This document shows, one piece after another, positions 43,521 through 52,581 of a stretch of 64,000 nt of DNA. The stretch covers positions 1,736,001 to 1,800,000 of the forward strand of contig NZ_CP011254.1 in the NCBI RefSeq assembly GCF_001006005.1. Reading direction: 5' to 3'. This DNA is from Serratia fonticola. GTDB taxonomy: Bacteria > Pseudomonadota > Gammaproteobacteria > Enterobacterales > Enterobacteriaceae. The position numbers and the translations under genes are program-made. The notes below the pieces were generated by a model, which saw only the letters and a program-made list of their open reading frames with translations, ran no database searches and was not told where the DNA came from. Position 1 is the stretch's first letter. Each line of letters opens with the position of its first letter.

Positions 43521-44858
43521 ATGAGCAAACAAGACCTCAGCCTTGATGCCAATCAGGGCTTGCTTGAGCGCGTGTTTAAACTCAAGCAGCACGGCACCAC
43601 GGTACGTACGGAAACGATTGCCGGCATCACCACCTTTTTAACCATGGTGTATATCGTGTTCGTTAACCCGCAGATCCTGGGCGCGGCGGGCATGGACACT
43701 CAGGCGGTGTTTGTCACCACCTGCCTGGTTGCCGCGTTGGGCAGTATCCTGATGGGCTTGCTGGCTAACCTGCCGGTGGCGCTGGCTCCGGCGATGGGCC
43801 TCAACGCATTCTTCGCGTTTGTGGTGGTCGGTGCGATGGGTATTTCATGGCAGGTTGGCATGGGTGCTATTTTCTGGGGCGCAATCGGTTTCCTGCTGCT
43901 GACCATTTTCCGTATCCGCTATTGGATGATTGCCAATATCCCGCTGAGCCTGCGGGTGGGCATCACCAGCGGTATCGGCCTGTTTATTGCCATGATGGGG
44001 CTGAAAAACGCCGGTATCGTGGTTGCCAACCCGGATACGTTGGTAGCGGTAGGCAATCTGACCTCCCACAGCGTACTGCTGGGAGCCTTGGGCTTCTTTA
44101 TTATCGCGGTGCTGGCTTCGCGTAATATCCATGCGGCGGTACTGGTTTCCATCGTGGTGACTACGCTGATCGGCTGGGCGTTGGGCGACGTGAAGTATGG
44201 CGGCGTATTTTCCCTACCGCCGGACGTCACCTCCGTGGTCGGCCAGGTGGATATCGCCGGGGCGCTGAATATTGGCCTGGCAGGTGTGATCTTCTCCTTT
44301 ATGCTGGTTAACCTGTTTGACTCCTCGGGTACGCTGATCGGTGTGACCGACAAGGCTGGCCTGACGGATGAAAGCGGCAAGTTCCCGCGTATGAAGCAGG
44401 CGCTTTACGTGGACAGCATCACCTCGGTCGCCGGTGCTTTTGCGGGTACCTCTTCGGTCACCGCCTATATTGAAAGCTCCTCTGGGGTGGCTGTTGGTGG
44501 GCGTACTGGCCTGACCGCCGTGGTGGTAGGCATTCTCTTCCTGCTGGTGATTTTCCTGTCACCGCTGGCGGGAATGGTGCCAACCTATGCTGCTGCGGGC
44601 GCGCTGATTTATGTGGGGGTGCTGATGACCTCCAGCCTGGCGCGGGTGAAGTGGGAAGATATGACCGAAGCGGTTCCGGCCTTTGTGACCGCCGCCATGA
44701 TGCCTTTCAGCTTCTCGATCACCGAAGGGATTGCCCTGGGCTTTATCTCTTACTGCATCATGAAGCTGGGCACCGGCCGCTGGCGTGAAATCAGCCCCTG
44801 CGTGATCGTGGTGGCGCTGCTGTTCGTGCTGAAAATTGCGTTCGTTGACGGGCATTAA
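43521..44858 (+). CDS. adeP: adenine permease AdeP (YieG/PurP)
   Basis: Inner-membrane purine/H+ symporter of the NCS2/AzgA-like group, 445 residues with about twelve to fourteen helices. Signatures TETIAGITTFLTMVYIVFVNP at the N-terminus (read in two pieces) and VNLFDSSGTLIGV mid-protein are diagnostic. In E. coli the chrR/yieF gene is next; here a 12-kb fimbrial island comes in between. Confidence 0.94.
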   Translation: MSKQDLSLDANQGLLERVFKLKQHGTTVRTETIAGITTFLTMVYIVFVNPQILGAAGMDTQAVFVTTCLVAALGSILMGLLANLPVALAPAMGLNAFFAFVVVGAMGISWQVGMGAIFWGAIGFLLLTIFRIRYWMIANIPLSLRVGITSGIGLFIAMMGLKNAGIVVANPDTLVAVGNLTSHSVLLGALGFFIIAVLASRNIHAAVLVSIVVTTLIGWALGDVKYGGVFSLPPDVTSVVGQVDIAGALNIGLAGVIFSFMLVNLFDSSGTLIGVTDKAGLTDESGKFPRMKQALYVDSITSVAGAFAGTSSVTAYIESSSGVAVGGRTGLTAVVVGILFLLVIFLSPLAGMVPTYAAAGALIYVGVLMTSSLARVKWEDMTEAVPAFVTAAMMPFSFSITEGIALGFISYCIMKLGTGRWREISPCVIVVALLFVLKIAFVDGH

Positions 44859-45334
44859 TCATCTTCGGTAATTAAAAGGGGCGTTCAGCCCCTTTCAGAT
44901 CGATGATAAAGGTTAAACGGGCGCAGCATGTGAATTGGCCCCAAGACGTTGGACGGTTTAAAATTAAGCTTTCTAAGCTATGCTAGCGCTCAACCTCATG
45001 GATTAGGTTGAGGCCGCAGCGCTGTCGTGCTCGCACCGTAGGTGCGCTAGGTTAAAACACTTGAAATATGACCTAATCTGAAAATTAAACCTTTTATCTG
45101 AATTTAAATGACGTAATAAATGCTATAAATTAATATCTCACCGCAATTTAAAAAGAAGTATTCATATTTTTTGTTAATGATTTAAGAGGGATCTATATAT
45201 TAGATGGGCGCCACGCCCAGTCCAAACTCTATGTTTATCGTGTTTTTAACGTTAATTTAACCCTGGCTTTATTAAATTTAACATCCCCAACCCTTATTTA
45301 GGCCTGTTTTTCGATGGGCTTACATCAGTTCTTA
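44859..45334. other. left boundary region of the fimbrial island
   Basis: 476 bp without a gene. AAAGGGGC/GCCCCTTT (44875-44895) is a likely end for adeP mRNA, without a T-run. Then come an inverted repeat CTCAACCT/AGGTTGAG (44989-45012) flanked by AGCGCT copies and a small hairpin CGCACC/GGTGCG (45032-45046). From about 45060 the DNA turns strongly AT-rich and remains so to 47.8 kb, marking transferred DNA. Confidence 0.5.
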
Positions 45335-45811
45335 TCAATTCTTTACGCAATAAAAGGAAGGCAGATAGCCTGTTGAAAATACGAATGCATCACCCTGCTT
45401 ATGGACGAAGTAGTCCATGCTAGCATCTTTCATAGAGTAGAAGTCGGGCAGGTAATGGTTGATATCGGTGGTCAATGCTTCATCAGACGGCGATGATATT
45501 GCTTGGGTAGTCACTAAGTTCAAGTAGCCAGCACTATTACGATTAATTTTAAAATAATTTTTTCTGCTGATACTGGTGACTCTATTGTCCTTGGTAATCG
45601 TTCCTTTTAATATCGCCATACCACTATCTCCCTGTAGATAAAATGCCAGTGACATATCTAGTCTGGCGTCTTTAGCATGTACGATAAGATTCGCTTCACA
45701 ATTAAAATAACGCTCATGATAATATTTATTACCCACTCTAATCCCGATTATGACCAGAATAACAACGGTTATTGCGATAATTCCCATTTTGGCTGAAAGT
45801 AGACTTTTCAT
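45335..45811 (-). CDS. FidL-like membrane-anchored protein
   Basis: 158 residues with one N-terminal membrane helix (residues about 9-25) and a periplasmic domain containing FNCEAN and a C-terminal YCVKN, giving two cysteines. Size, topology and position after a CadC-like gene resemble FidL-like proteins found with membrane-bound fimbrial regulators. Its start overlaps the end of the upstream regulator by 4 bp, so the two are translated together. Function unproven; a co-sensor of the regulator is the simplest idea. Confidence 0.65.
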   Translation of the reverse strand: MKSLLSAKMGIIAITVVILVIIGIRVGNKYYHERYFNCEANLIVHAKDARLDMSLAFYLQGDSGMAILKGTITKDNRVTSISRKNYFKINRNSAGYLNLVTTQAISSPSDEALTTDINHYLPDFYSMKDASMDYFVHKQGDAFVFSTGYLPSFYCVKN

Positions 45812-46716
45812 TGCAAAACTTCATCCTTTTCAAGGTAATAATCAGAGCTACACTGCATTGTCGGATGATTTAACAACGGTTTTAAACATCGGATAGCCGA
45901 TACGCGCCTCATAAAAGGGAGAAACGTCAGGTAAATGTATTTTTTGTCGCCACATGTTAAAGGGTTCTTCTCCGTGAAGCGAGCATAATCCTTTAAACTT
46001 TCCTGCTGATTGTTGATAAAGATGGTACATCCATCAATATTACCGAGTAATTTATAGTCTGCAAAATAATTTTTCTCGACAGAAGAAAAAAATATGATAT
46101 GGAAAACTGCAATAGTGATCCCGACGGCTACTAGCAAACTTGAAAGTCTTCTGAAAAATACAAAGGGTATTACGGGAACATGGCCCTTCTTGTGAGGATT
46201 GCCATTGCCATTGCCATTGCCATTGCTATTGCTATTGCCATTGCCATTGCCATTGCCATTGCCATTAACTGCGACTTCGCCTTTAACTTTGTTGTCAATC
46301 GAGGCCGCCTCAGTTACGTTGATGTCAATTTGAACCTCTTCTACCTCGTTTCTAAATGACGGTTCTGAGAGTTTTTGGACATCGATATCGGCAGGTATCA
46401 TCAGCCCTTTGCGAGTTAGCGTTATGATTAGGGTCTTCTCAAAACCAAGTGAAATAAAGGAGCGTCTTAGTATGAGAATATTCTGATAAAATGTATTGTC
46501 TGTGACATAGAGTCCATCATTTTCCCATCCAGCCTCAAACAGCGCTTTCTTGGTAACAAGATTACCTTGATATTGTAATAATAAATGTAAGCAACTCGCT
46601 GCAGCCGCAAGTAGAGTTCTCCTTTCTCCTGTTTCTATTGAAATCAAAGAATTATCTTGAGGGTTAAACTTAATGACCCCTTCAATAAGATACACAACTT
46701 CACCTTCAGAGCTCAT
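45808..46716 (-). CDS. CadC/ToxR-type membrane-bound transcriptional regulator
   Basis: 302 residues. Residues 1-110 form an OmpR/CadC-like winged helix (LLQYQGNLVTKKALFEAGWE, TFYQNILILRRSF). Then comes a linker with 11 Asn-Gly/Asn-Ser dipeptides (about residues 151-172), one membrane helix (about 190-211) and a periplasmic domain with three Cys (GCTIF, LTCGDK, MQCSS). It is oriented divergently from the LuxR-type gene and the fimbrial operon, which are its probable targets. AT-rich and unlike the backbone genes in codon use. An acid or surface cue is conceivable but not shown. Confidence 0.85.
   Translation of the reverse strand: MSSEGEVVYLIEGVIKFNPQDNSLISIETGERRTLLAAAASCLHLLLQYQGNLVTKKALFEAGWENDGLYVTDNTFYQNILILRRSFISLGFEKTLIITLTRKGLMIPADIDVQKLSEPSFRNEVEEVQIDINVTEAASIDNKVKGEVAVNGNGNGNGNGNSNSNGNGNGNGNPHKKGHVPVIPFVFFRRLSSLLVAVGITIAVFHIIFFSSVEKNYFADYKLLGNIDGCTIFINNQQESLKDYARFTEKNPLTCGDKKYIYLTFLPFMRRVSAIRCLKPLLNHPTMQCSSDYYLEKDEVLQ
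46199..46266. repeat. hexanucleotide tandem repeat inside the CadC-like gene
   Basis: Eleven GCYATT units (4 GCCATT, 2 GCTATT, 5 GCCATT) at 46201-46266. On the coding strand each AATGGC encodes Asn-Gly and each AATAGC Asn-Ser, giving (NG)5(NS)2(NG)4. Because the unit is six bases, copy-number change alters linker length without frameshift. Confidence 0.95.
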
Positions 46717-47112
46717 ACGCCCTCTCGTAATTTTACAAAATCATAATAAGTTGATGCTAATGTAACCACAGACACCCATAAAATCAAGCTAAGACTAATC
46801 TTACTGTATGAATATTGAATGGTTTATTTTTTAACATCATATTTACATTTTTGTTGATGGTTAATTGATAGGTTATGGTTACCATATAAATATCATTGAT
46901 TTAGGTGTGTTTTTTGGGTGTGTTTAAGATTTAATTTGTGTTTTAATTATGTTAAAAAACAATCAGGTTCGTTTAAGAATAATCTATGACTTCGTAAATC
47001 CTATTAATTAAGTTGATTTAATTTTTAGTTGTCACCTATTGCGTGGATAATTCTCCCCAGAAAAGCAGGGTGCTGTTAATGCATATATATGGAAATATCG
47101 AAGGTGAGTGAT
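46717..47112. other. AT-rich divergent regulatory region
   Basis: About 396 bp between the CadC-like and LuxR-like genes. Very AT-rich with runs such as TTTTTTGGGTGTGTTTAAG; likely an H-NS-silenced double promoter. I could not define a -35/-10 pair with confidence and see no gene. Confidence 0.5.
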
Positions 47113-47727
47113 ATGTTGTGCGGTCAACAACAAGAAAGTGGTAAAAAACTATCTTTCTATATTGCATCCGAAAATAATTACTTTATTGCCGGGTTCATAG
47201 CCCTTCTTGAAATTCAGGAAGAAAAGCATGGTTCAATTTTTGAATATAAGACCACAGACTGCACTCTAAAAGGTGTTCGTGTGATATCTGACACATTGAG
47301 TGAGGAAAAAGGAAATCGGACTCTTATTGTTGTGGCAGACAGTGATATGTTAGGTGCTGTTTTTTTAAATGTCGAGACAAAAAGCCATCTGTTTATCGAT
47401 GTGGAGCGCTGTAAATATGATTTTATAGAGAGCGTTTCAGATCGAGCTTACATCATGCGTTTAGTTAACCATCATTATGTTACGACGATGCAGATGAAGT
47501 TGTGTTCACTGACAAATAAGGAAAAGAGAATATGTCATTACATAGCTAAAGGATTTTCTTCCAAGTTCATTGGGATGAATCTTGGGATTCATGAGAAAAC
47601 CGTTAGCGGGTATAGGAATAGCATAATTCGCAAGATTGGCTGCGATAATAAAATAGGTCTGTATAAATTTATAAACACCCATTTCAAAAAATTAAACGGG
47701 AGTGGAAAGGAGCTTGTCATTTTTTAG
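47113..47727 (+). CDS. LuxR-type (FimW/EcpR-like) transcriptional regulator
   Basis: 204 residues. The C-terminus is a GerE/LuxR helix-turn-helix: LTNKEKRICHYIAKGFSSK, then NLGIHEKTVSGYRNSIIRKIG. The N-terminal part (residues 1-130) is not a recognisable receiver or autoinducer domain. AAGGTGAG at 47101-47108 supports ATG 47113; an in-frame ATG at 47089 has no ribosome-binding site. It sits 145 bp before the major pilin gene in the same direction and probably controls it. Confidence 0.82.
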   Translation: MLCGQQQESGKKLSFYIASENNYFIAGFIALLEIQEEKHGSIFEYKTTDCTLKGVRVISDTLSEEKGNRTLIVVADSDMLGAVFLNVETKSHLFIDVERCKYDFIESVSDRAYIMRLVNHHYVTTMQMKLCSLTNKEKRICHYIAKGFSSKFIGMNLGIHEKTVSGYRNSIIRKIGCDNKIGLYKFINTHFKKLNGSGKELVIF

Positions 47728-47776
47728 AGCCACTATTGTGGCTTGGGATAAACCATTCATTATAGGTGAAATGAAT

Positions 47777-47822
47777 ACTTCAAGTTTAACTATTGTCGCT
47801 AGATAGTAGTTAAACCTGAAGT
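47777..47822. repeat. 16-bp inverted repeat upstream of the major pilin gene
   Basis: ACTTCAAGTTTAACTA (47777-47792) and TAGTTAAACCTGAAGT (47807-47822) pair with one mismatch around 14 nt. It lies 50 bp before the pilin start and could be an operator or a leader-mRNA hairpin. Confidence 0.7.
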
Positions 47823-47872
47823 AGTAAACCCATGTTGTAAATTAAATAGAAATCATAAAGGAAATATAGTTA

Positions 47873-48412
47873 ATGTCTATGACAATGAATAAGACCCTGC
47901 TGGCTGTTGCCGTTATCTTCGGTATGTCTTCCTTGGCTCACGCCGCTGACCAGGGTCACGGTAAAGTCACCTTCACCGGATCTATTATCGATGCACCGTG
48001 CTCTATCGCACCGGAATCTAGCGATCAGACTGTTGAATTGGGCCAGATTTCTAATGTAGCGCTGCAAGACGGTGGTATGTCCAAACCAAAGAGCTTTGAT
48101 ATTAAACTGGATGGTTGCTCATTCGGTACCCCTGCGGCTAAGAACAAGGTTGCTGTGACTTTCGCCGGCATTGAGTCTGTAGCAGGGAACGGTCTGCTAG
48201 GTATTACGGGTGGCGCCAAGGGGGCCAGCGTAGCCATCACTGATGGCGCGGGTACAGTGATTGAGCTAGGTAAACCAACTAAAGAGCATGTATTGCAGGG
48301 TGATAACAACACCTTGACCTTCGCTGCGTACATGCAGGGTGATGGCGCGGCTGCCACTATTGTTGAAGGTGACTTCCAGGCTGTGACTGACTTTACCCTG
48401 GCGTATAACTAA
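47873..48412 (+). CDS. major fimbrial subunit (type 1/MR/P-like pilin)
   Basis: 179 residues. Signal peptide ending SSLAHA/ADQG near residue 25; mature pilin with the paired cysteines (DAPCSIAP and LDGCSFG) and the penultimate-Tyr C-terminus TDFTLAYN needed for chaperone binding. GTVTFTGSIIDAPC-like opening (GKVTFTGSIIDAPC) is typical of shaft pilins. AAGGAA at 47858-47863 precedes ATG 47873; ATG 47879 is an alternative. A strong terminator follows, as is usual after the main pilin gene. Confidence 0.92.
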   Translation: MSMTMNKTLLAVAVIFGMSSLAHAADQGHGKVTFTGSIIDAPCSIAPESSDQTVELGQISNVALQDGGMSKPKSFDIKLDGCSFGTPAAKNKVAVTFAGIESVAGNGLLGITGGAKGASVAITDGAGTVIELGKPTKEHVLQGDNNTLTFAAYMQGDGAAATIVEGDFQAVTDFTLAYN

Positions 48413-48456
48413 GCCCGTTCTTTTCCCCTTTATTTTTTAAATATTGGCGTGTCTGT

Positions 48457-48484
48457 GCATGCGGGTTTCCCGCATGCCTTTTTT
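48457..48484 (+). terminator. attenuating terminator after major pilin
   Basis: GCATGCGGG, TTT, CCCGCATGC, then CTTTTTT. A 9-bp perfect stem with T-run inside the operon, so partial read-through would set high pilin to low usher expression. Confidence 0.9.
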
Positions 48485-48513
48485 AGGTGATTTATCCAAA
48501 GGAATGATGGAAG

Positions 48514-49047
48514 GTGCACATTAATAATAATGTATTAATCGTATTTTCCTGCCTATTATCTCAGGTGCTGTTTTCTACACATGCCAGTGGTTTAGCTGGT
48601 TGGGGGACGGTCAATATGCAGGGCAGTATTATTGATACAGCCTGCGCTATTGCGGTGGATGACCGTGAGCAAAATATTGATATGGGTGTTATTCCTATGG
48701 CCGATATTATTCGTGATGGCCAGGGACGCAGTCAGGCTTTTTCTATTGAACTGGTTAATTGTGTGCTTGAACGTCCGGGGAAAGAGGGGTGGAAACACTT
48801 CCAAGTGACCTTCGATGGTGATACGGAAGGCGAGTTGTTTGGTATTCGCGGACGGGCGTCCGGAGTCGGTCTGCAAATAGCTGATGATCTGGGCAACATA
48901 GCCTCACCCGGAAAGGCATTGCCGTTTTCCGATATTACTCTTGGTAATCGACAATTGAATTACTCCCTAAAACTGGTAGCTAATCATCACGCTGTTAAGT
49001 CTGGCGATTATTTTTCGTCAATTCGTTTCAAGCTGGATTACTTCTGA
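48514..49047 (+). CDS. minor fimbrial subunit, PapH/MrpB-like
   Basis: 177 residues with a signal peptide ending near THA/SG (residue 25). Pilin domain with Cys pair (DTACAIAV and LVNCVLE) and C-terminal SIRFKLDYF. Its place between main pilin and usher is that of PapH/MrpB, which stops pilus growth and anchors it; function inferred from position and size. Starts with GTG; AAAGGAATGATGGAAG lies before it, and ATGs at 48504 and 48507 are out of frame. Confidence 0.82.
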   Translation: MHINNNVLIVFSCLLSQVLFSTHASGLAGWGTVNMQGSIIDTACAIAVDDREQNIDMGVIPMADIIRDGQGRSQAFSIELVNCVLERPGKEGWKHFQVTFDGDTEGELFGIRGRASGVGLQIADDLGNIASPGKALPFSDITLGNRQLNYSLKLVANHHAVKSGDYFSSIRFKLDYF

Positions 49048-49100
49048 ATGTCCTGCGGATTGAGCCGGAAACGATTATTTAAAATATAAGGTAAAGGATT

Positions 49101-51656
49101 ATGGGACTGTCACCAACAGGAAAACTGGTTCGACTCCAGGCGGTGGGGCTGTGCGTCTCGCTGGCACTGGGCACACCGATGACAGTGGTCTACGCGGCAG
49201 ATGACATTCAGTTTAATACCGATGTGCTGGACGTCAACGACCGAAAAAATATTGACCTGAGCCAGTTTTCCCGTGGTGGTTACATCATGCCGGGTACCTA
49301 CGGCATGGTGGTGCACATCAACAAAAATGACCTGCCGGAGCAGCAAATCCCGTTTTATGCGCCGAAGGAGGATCCGAACGGCAGCCGGGCCTGTATCAGT
49401 AAGGCATTGGCTAATGATCTGGGATTCAAGGAGGACGTGCTCAAGGAACTGACCTGGTGGCATGACGGCGAGTGTCTGGAAGAGCGGGGGGTGCAGGGGA
49501 TGGAGGTGCGGGGCGACTTGGCTACCAGTGCACTCTACCTGAATATCCCGCAGGCTTTTCTGGAGTACAGCGATGAGAATTGGGATCCGCCGTCACGTTG
49601 GGACGAAGGCATTCCCGGGTTGCTGTTGGACTATAACCTTAACGGCCGTAGTCAGCGTCAGCAGCGAGACGGCAGTAATACACAGACCCTGAGCGGTAAC
49701 GGCACGGCCGGGGCTAACCTGGGGTCCTGGCGCCTGCGAGCAGACTGGCAGGCCAACCTCGAGCGCCAGACCGGTAGCGGTCAGTCGTCTCGTCAGCAGT
49801 TGGACTGGAGTCGGTATTACGCCTACCGGGCGGTGCCGTCGCTACGCTCGAAGCTGACGGTCGGGGAGGACTATCTGGATTCGGGCATGTTCGACAGTTT
49901 CCGTTTTACCGGGGTGAGTCTGATATCAGACGACAACATGCTGCCGCCCAACCTGCGCGGGTATGCGCCGGAAGTGGTTGGGGTGGCGAAGACCAACGCC
50001 AAGGTGGTCATCAGCCAGCAGGGGCGGGTACTGTATGAAACCACCGTGGCTTCAGGGCCGTTCCGCATTCAGGACATCAACGATTCAGTCAGCGGTGAGC
50101 TGAACGTGCGGGTAGAGGAACAGGACGGCAGCGTGCAGCAGTTTGTGGTGAACACTGCGAGCATTCCGTACCTGACGCGGCCGGGGTCGGTGCGCTTCAA
50201 GTTGGCGGCTGGCAAACCCTCGGACTGGGAACATCACTCGCGCGGCCCGATATTCGGCACCGGTGAATTTTCCTGGGGGGTCAGCAACGGCTGGTCTCTG
50301 TACGGGGGCGCGCTGGCGGGCGGGGATTATAACGCGTTGTCACTGGGTATCGGGCGTGACCTGATGCTGTTGGGGGCGTTGTCGTTCGATGCCACGCAGT
50401 CCCGGGCGCGGTTGCCGCAGGAAGGCGGTACGCTCAGTGGCGGCTCTTATCGTCTGAGTTACTCGAAGAACTTTGACGAGTACGACAGTCAAGTCACGTT
50501 TGCTGGCTACCGCTTCTCGGAACAGGACTTCATGAGCATGAGCGAGTATCTGGACGCGCGTTATTACGGCACCCGGACAGGCAACGGCAAGGAGATGTAC
50601 ACCGTCACCTTCAACAAGCACTTCCGGGACTGGGGACTGAGCAGCTACATCAACTACAGCCATCAGACCTACTGGGACCGGCCGGCCAACGACCGTTACA
50701 ACCTGACGGTGTCGCACTATTTCGACGCGGGAAGGTTCCACAACCTGAGCCTGTCGCTGTCGGCGTACCGTAATAACTATAGCGGGGCCAAAGACGACGG
50801 GGCTTACCTCTCGCTGTCGATGCCATGGGGCGCCAACTCGACGGTGAGTTACAACACCACGGTGAACCGCAACGACACTACCCATCAGGTCGGGTACTCC
50901 GACCGGATTGACGAGCACAATACCTACCAACTGCGCGCCGGGAGCTCACGCAGTGGGGCGAACATAAACGGGTATTACAATCATGAAGGCGACAAGGCGC
51001 GCATGAGTGCGAATGCCAGCTATCAAGAGAACCGTTATAGCGCCGTCGGCATGTCGCTGCAGGGGGGAATGACGATGACCGCCGAGGGCGGCGCGATGCA
51101 CCGTGCCGGGATGGCGGGCGGTACCCGGATGCTGATCGATACACAGGGCGTACCGGACGTGCCGGTGCGCGGTTATGGCCGGAGCAGCCGGACCAATGCC
51201 TGGGGCAAGGCGGTCATTGGTGATGTGAGCAGCTACTACCGCAACAAGGCGAGCATCGATGTGAACAAGCTGGGTGATAACGCCGAAGCGACGAAATCGG
51301 TGGTGCAAGCCACGCTGACCGAAGGGGCCATAGGCTATCGGAAGTTTGATGTGATTGCCGGCGCCAAGGCGATGGCGGTCATCAAACTGGCCGACGGCAG
51401 TGAGCCACCGTTTGGTGCGACGGTGATGAATGCCCGCAAGCAGGAAACCGGTATCGTCAACGACGGTGGCAGCATCTACCTGAGCGGCATCAACGCCGGC
51501 GATGCCATGACGGTGCACTGGAGCGGGGCGGCGCAGTGCGAGGTGCGGATGCCAACCCTGCTACCGGCGGACATGCTGATGAATACGTTGCTGTTGCCGT
51601 GCCATCCGGTGAGTGCCGGCGGCGCCGAGCCTGACGGAGATAAACCCACGGCGTGA
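49101..51656 (+). CDS. fimbrial outer-membrane usher
   Basis: 851 residues, PapC/FimD/MrpC family. Signal peptide to about VYAAD (residue 34), N-terminal periplasmic domain (FNTDVLDVNDRKNIDLSQFSR in family style), 24-strand barrel with plug (residues about 150-660, e.g. PSLRSKLTVGEDYLDSGMFDSF split), and C-terminal domains with a Cys pair (AAQCEVRMP and LLPCHPV). It assembles and exports subunits delivered by the chaperone. AAGGATT precedes the ATG. Confidence 0.96.
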   Translation: MGLSPTGKLVRLQAVGLCVSLALGTPMTVVYAADDIQFNTDVLDVNDRKNIDLSQFSRGGYIMPGTYGMVVHINKNDLPEQQIPFYAPKEDPNGSRACISKALANDLGFKEDVLKELTWWHDGECLEERGVQGMEVRGDLATSALYLNIPQAFLEYSDENWDPPSRWDEGIPGLLLDYNLNGRSQRQQRDGSNTQTLSGNGTAGANLGSWRLRADWQANLERQTGSGQSSRQQLDWSRYYAYRAVPSLRSKLTVGEDYLDSGMFDSFRFTGVSLISDDNMLPPNLRGYAPEVVGVAKTNAKVVISQQGRVLYETTVASGPFRIQDINDSVSGELNVRVEEQDGSVQQFVVNTASIPYLTRPGSVRFKLAAGKPSDWEHHSRGPIFGTGEFSWGVSNGWSLYGGALAGGDYNALSLGIGRDLMLLGALSFDATQSRARLPQEGGTLSGGSYRLSYSKNFDEYDSQVTFAGYRFSEQDFMSMSEYLDARYYGTRTGNGKEMYTVTFNKHFRDWGLSSYINYSHQTYWDRPANDRYNLTVSHYFDAGRFHNLSLSLSAYRNNYSGAKDDGAYLSLSMPWGANSTVSYNTTVNRNDTTHQVGYSDRIDEHNTYQLRAGSSRSGANINGYYNHEGDKARMSANASYQENRYSAVGMSLQGGMTMTAEGGAMHRAGMAGGTRMLIDTQGVPDVPVRGYGRSSRTNAWGKAVIGDVSSYYRNKASIDVNKLGDNAEATKSVVQATLTEGAIGYRKFDVIAGAKAMAVIKLADGSEPPFGATVMNARKQETGIVNDGGSIYLSGINAGDAMTVHWSGAAQCEVRMPTLLPADMLMNTLLLPCHPVSAGGAEPDGDKPTA

Positions 51657-51743
51657 CAACACAAGCCTGTGTCGCTGAGTGACGAGAGCGGCATGCGATT
51701 TTACCTAACCCATTTCACAGGCCCTGAGGCCGGGAAAGAGACA

Positions 51744-52526
51744 ATGCGAAACGACTTATTGAAAACCACCATGCTTTTACGCCGCAGCGCCGGCACGACC
51801 GCGCTGCTGACCGTCGCCCTGCTGGGCAGTATGGTGGCCCCGCAGGCGCAGGCAGCGATAGCCCTGGACCGGACCCGGGTGATTTTTGACGGCAGCCAGA
51901 CGTCGGTGAGCCTGAACGTCAGCAACCAGAACAAGCAGTTGCCGTACCTGGCACAGGGCTGGATAGAAGACGACCAGGGCAACAAAATTCAGAACCCCCT
52001 CACGGTGCTGCCCCCGGTGCAGCGCATCGAGCCCGGCAAGCCGAGCCAGGTGAAAATCCAGGCGTTACCGGCGGCGAAGTTGCTTAAACAAGACCGTGAG
52101 ACAATTTATTACTTCAATCTGCGGGAGATCCCGCCGAAGAGCACCAAGCCGAACACGCTGCAAATCGCGCTGCAGTCGCGTATCAAGCTGTTCTACCGCC
52201 CGGTATCCATTGCGATGGACAAGAACGCGCCGCCGCCACAGGAGCAACTGACACTGAGCAAGCAGGGCGACAAGTATGTGGTGAACAATCCGACGCCGTA
52301 TTACGTCACCCTGGTTGACGCGAGCAACAAGAAAGACGGCCCGGGCATCAAAAACTTCGAGCCAATGATGGTGCCGCCCAAGAGCCATCTTCCGCTGACG
52401 GTAAGTGCGGCAGCGGTGGGCAACAGCCCGGTGCTGACCTACGTCAACGACTATGGCGGCCGACCGCAACTGAGCTTCAGCTGCAACGGCAGCACCTGCA
52501 CGGTGATACCGGCGAAGAAGGCGTAG
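51744..52526 (+). CDS. periplasmic fimbrial chaperone (PapD-like)
   Basis: 260 residues. Signal peptide to about AQAA (residue 41), then AIALDRTRVIFDGSQTSVSL with the conserved Arg, and IALQSRIKLFYRP containing the conserved Lys used in donor-strand complementation. Two immunoglobulin-like domains. GGAAAGAG at 51733-51740 favours ATG 51744, 87 bp after the usher stop; an in-frame extension to 51669 is disfavoured. Confidence 0.95.
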   Translation: MRNDLLKTTMLLRRSAGTTALLTVALLGSMVAPQAQAAIALDRTRVIFDGSQTSVSLNVSNQNKQLPYLAQGWIEDDQGNKIQNPLTVLPPVQRIEPGKPSQVKIQALPAAKLLKQDRETIYYFNLREIPPKSTKPNTLQIALQSRIKLFYRPVSIAMDKNAPPPQEQLTLSKQGDKYVVNNPTPYYVTLVDASNKKDGPGIKNFEPMMVPPKSHLPLTVSAAAVGNSPVLTYVNDYGGRPQLSFSCNGSTCTVIPAKKA

Positions 52527-52581
52527 CAGAACCGTAGTATCGGATGGTGGCGGGCACAGGCGAAGCGAAGGGATAGAGGAT

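Noticed and set aside
44989..45046. Inverted repeats after adeP as insertion-sequence ends
   Set aside because: No transposase or flanking target duplication could be found; they are reported only as hairpins.
47777..47822. Inverted repeats before the pilin gene as an invertible phase-variation switch
   Set aside because: Arms are only 14 bp apart, too close to hold a promoter or be inverted by a FimB/MrpI-type recombinase, and no recombinase gene is present in the window.
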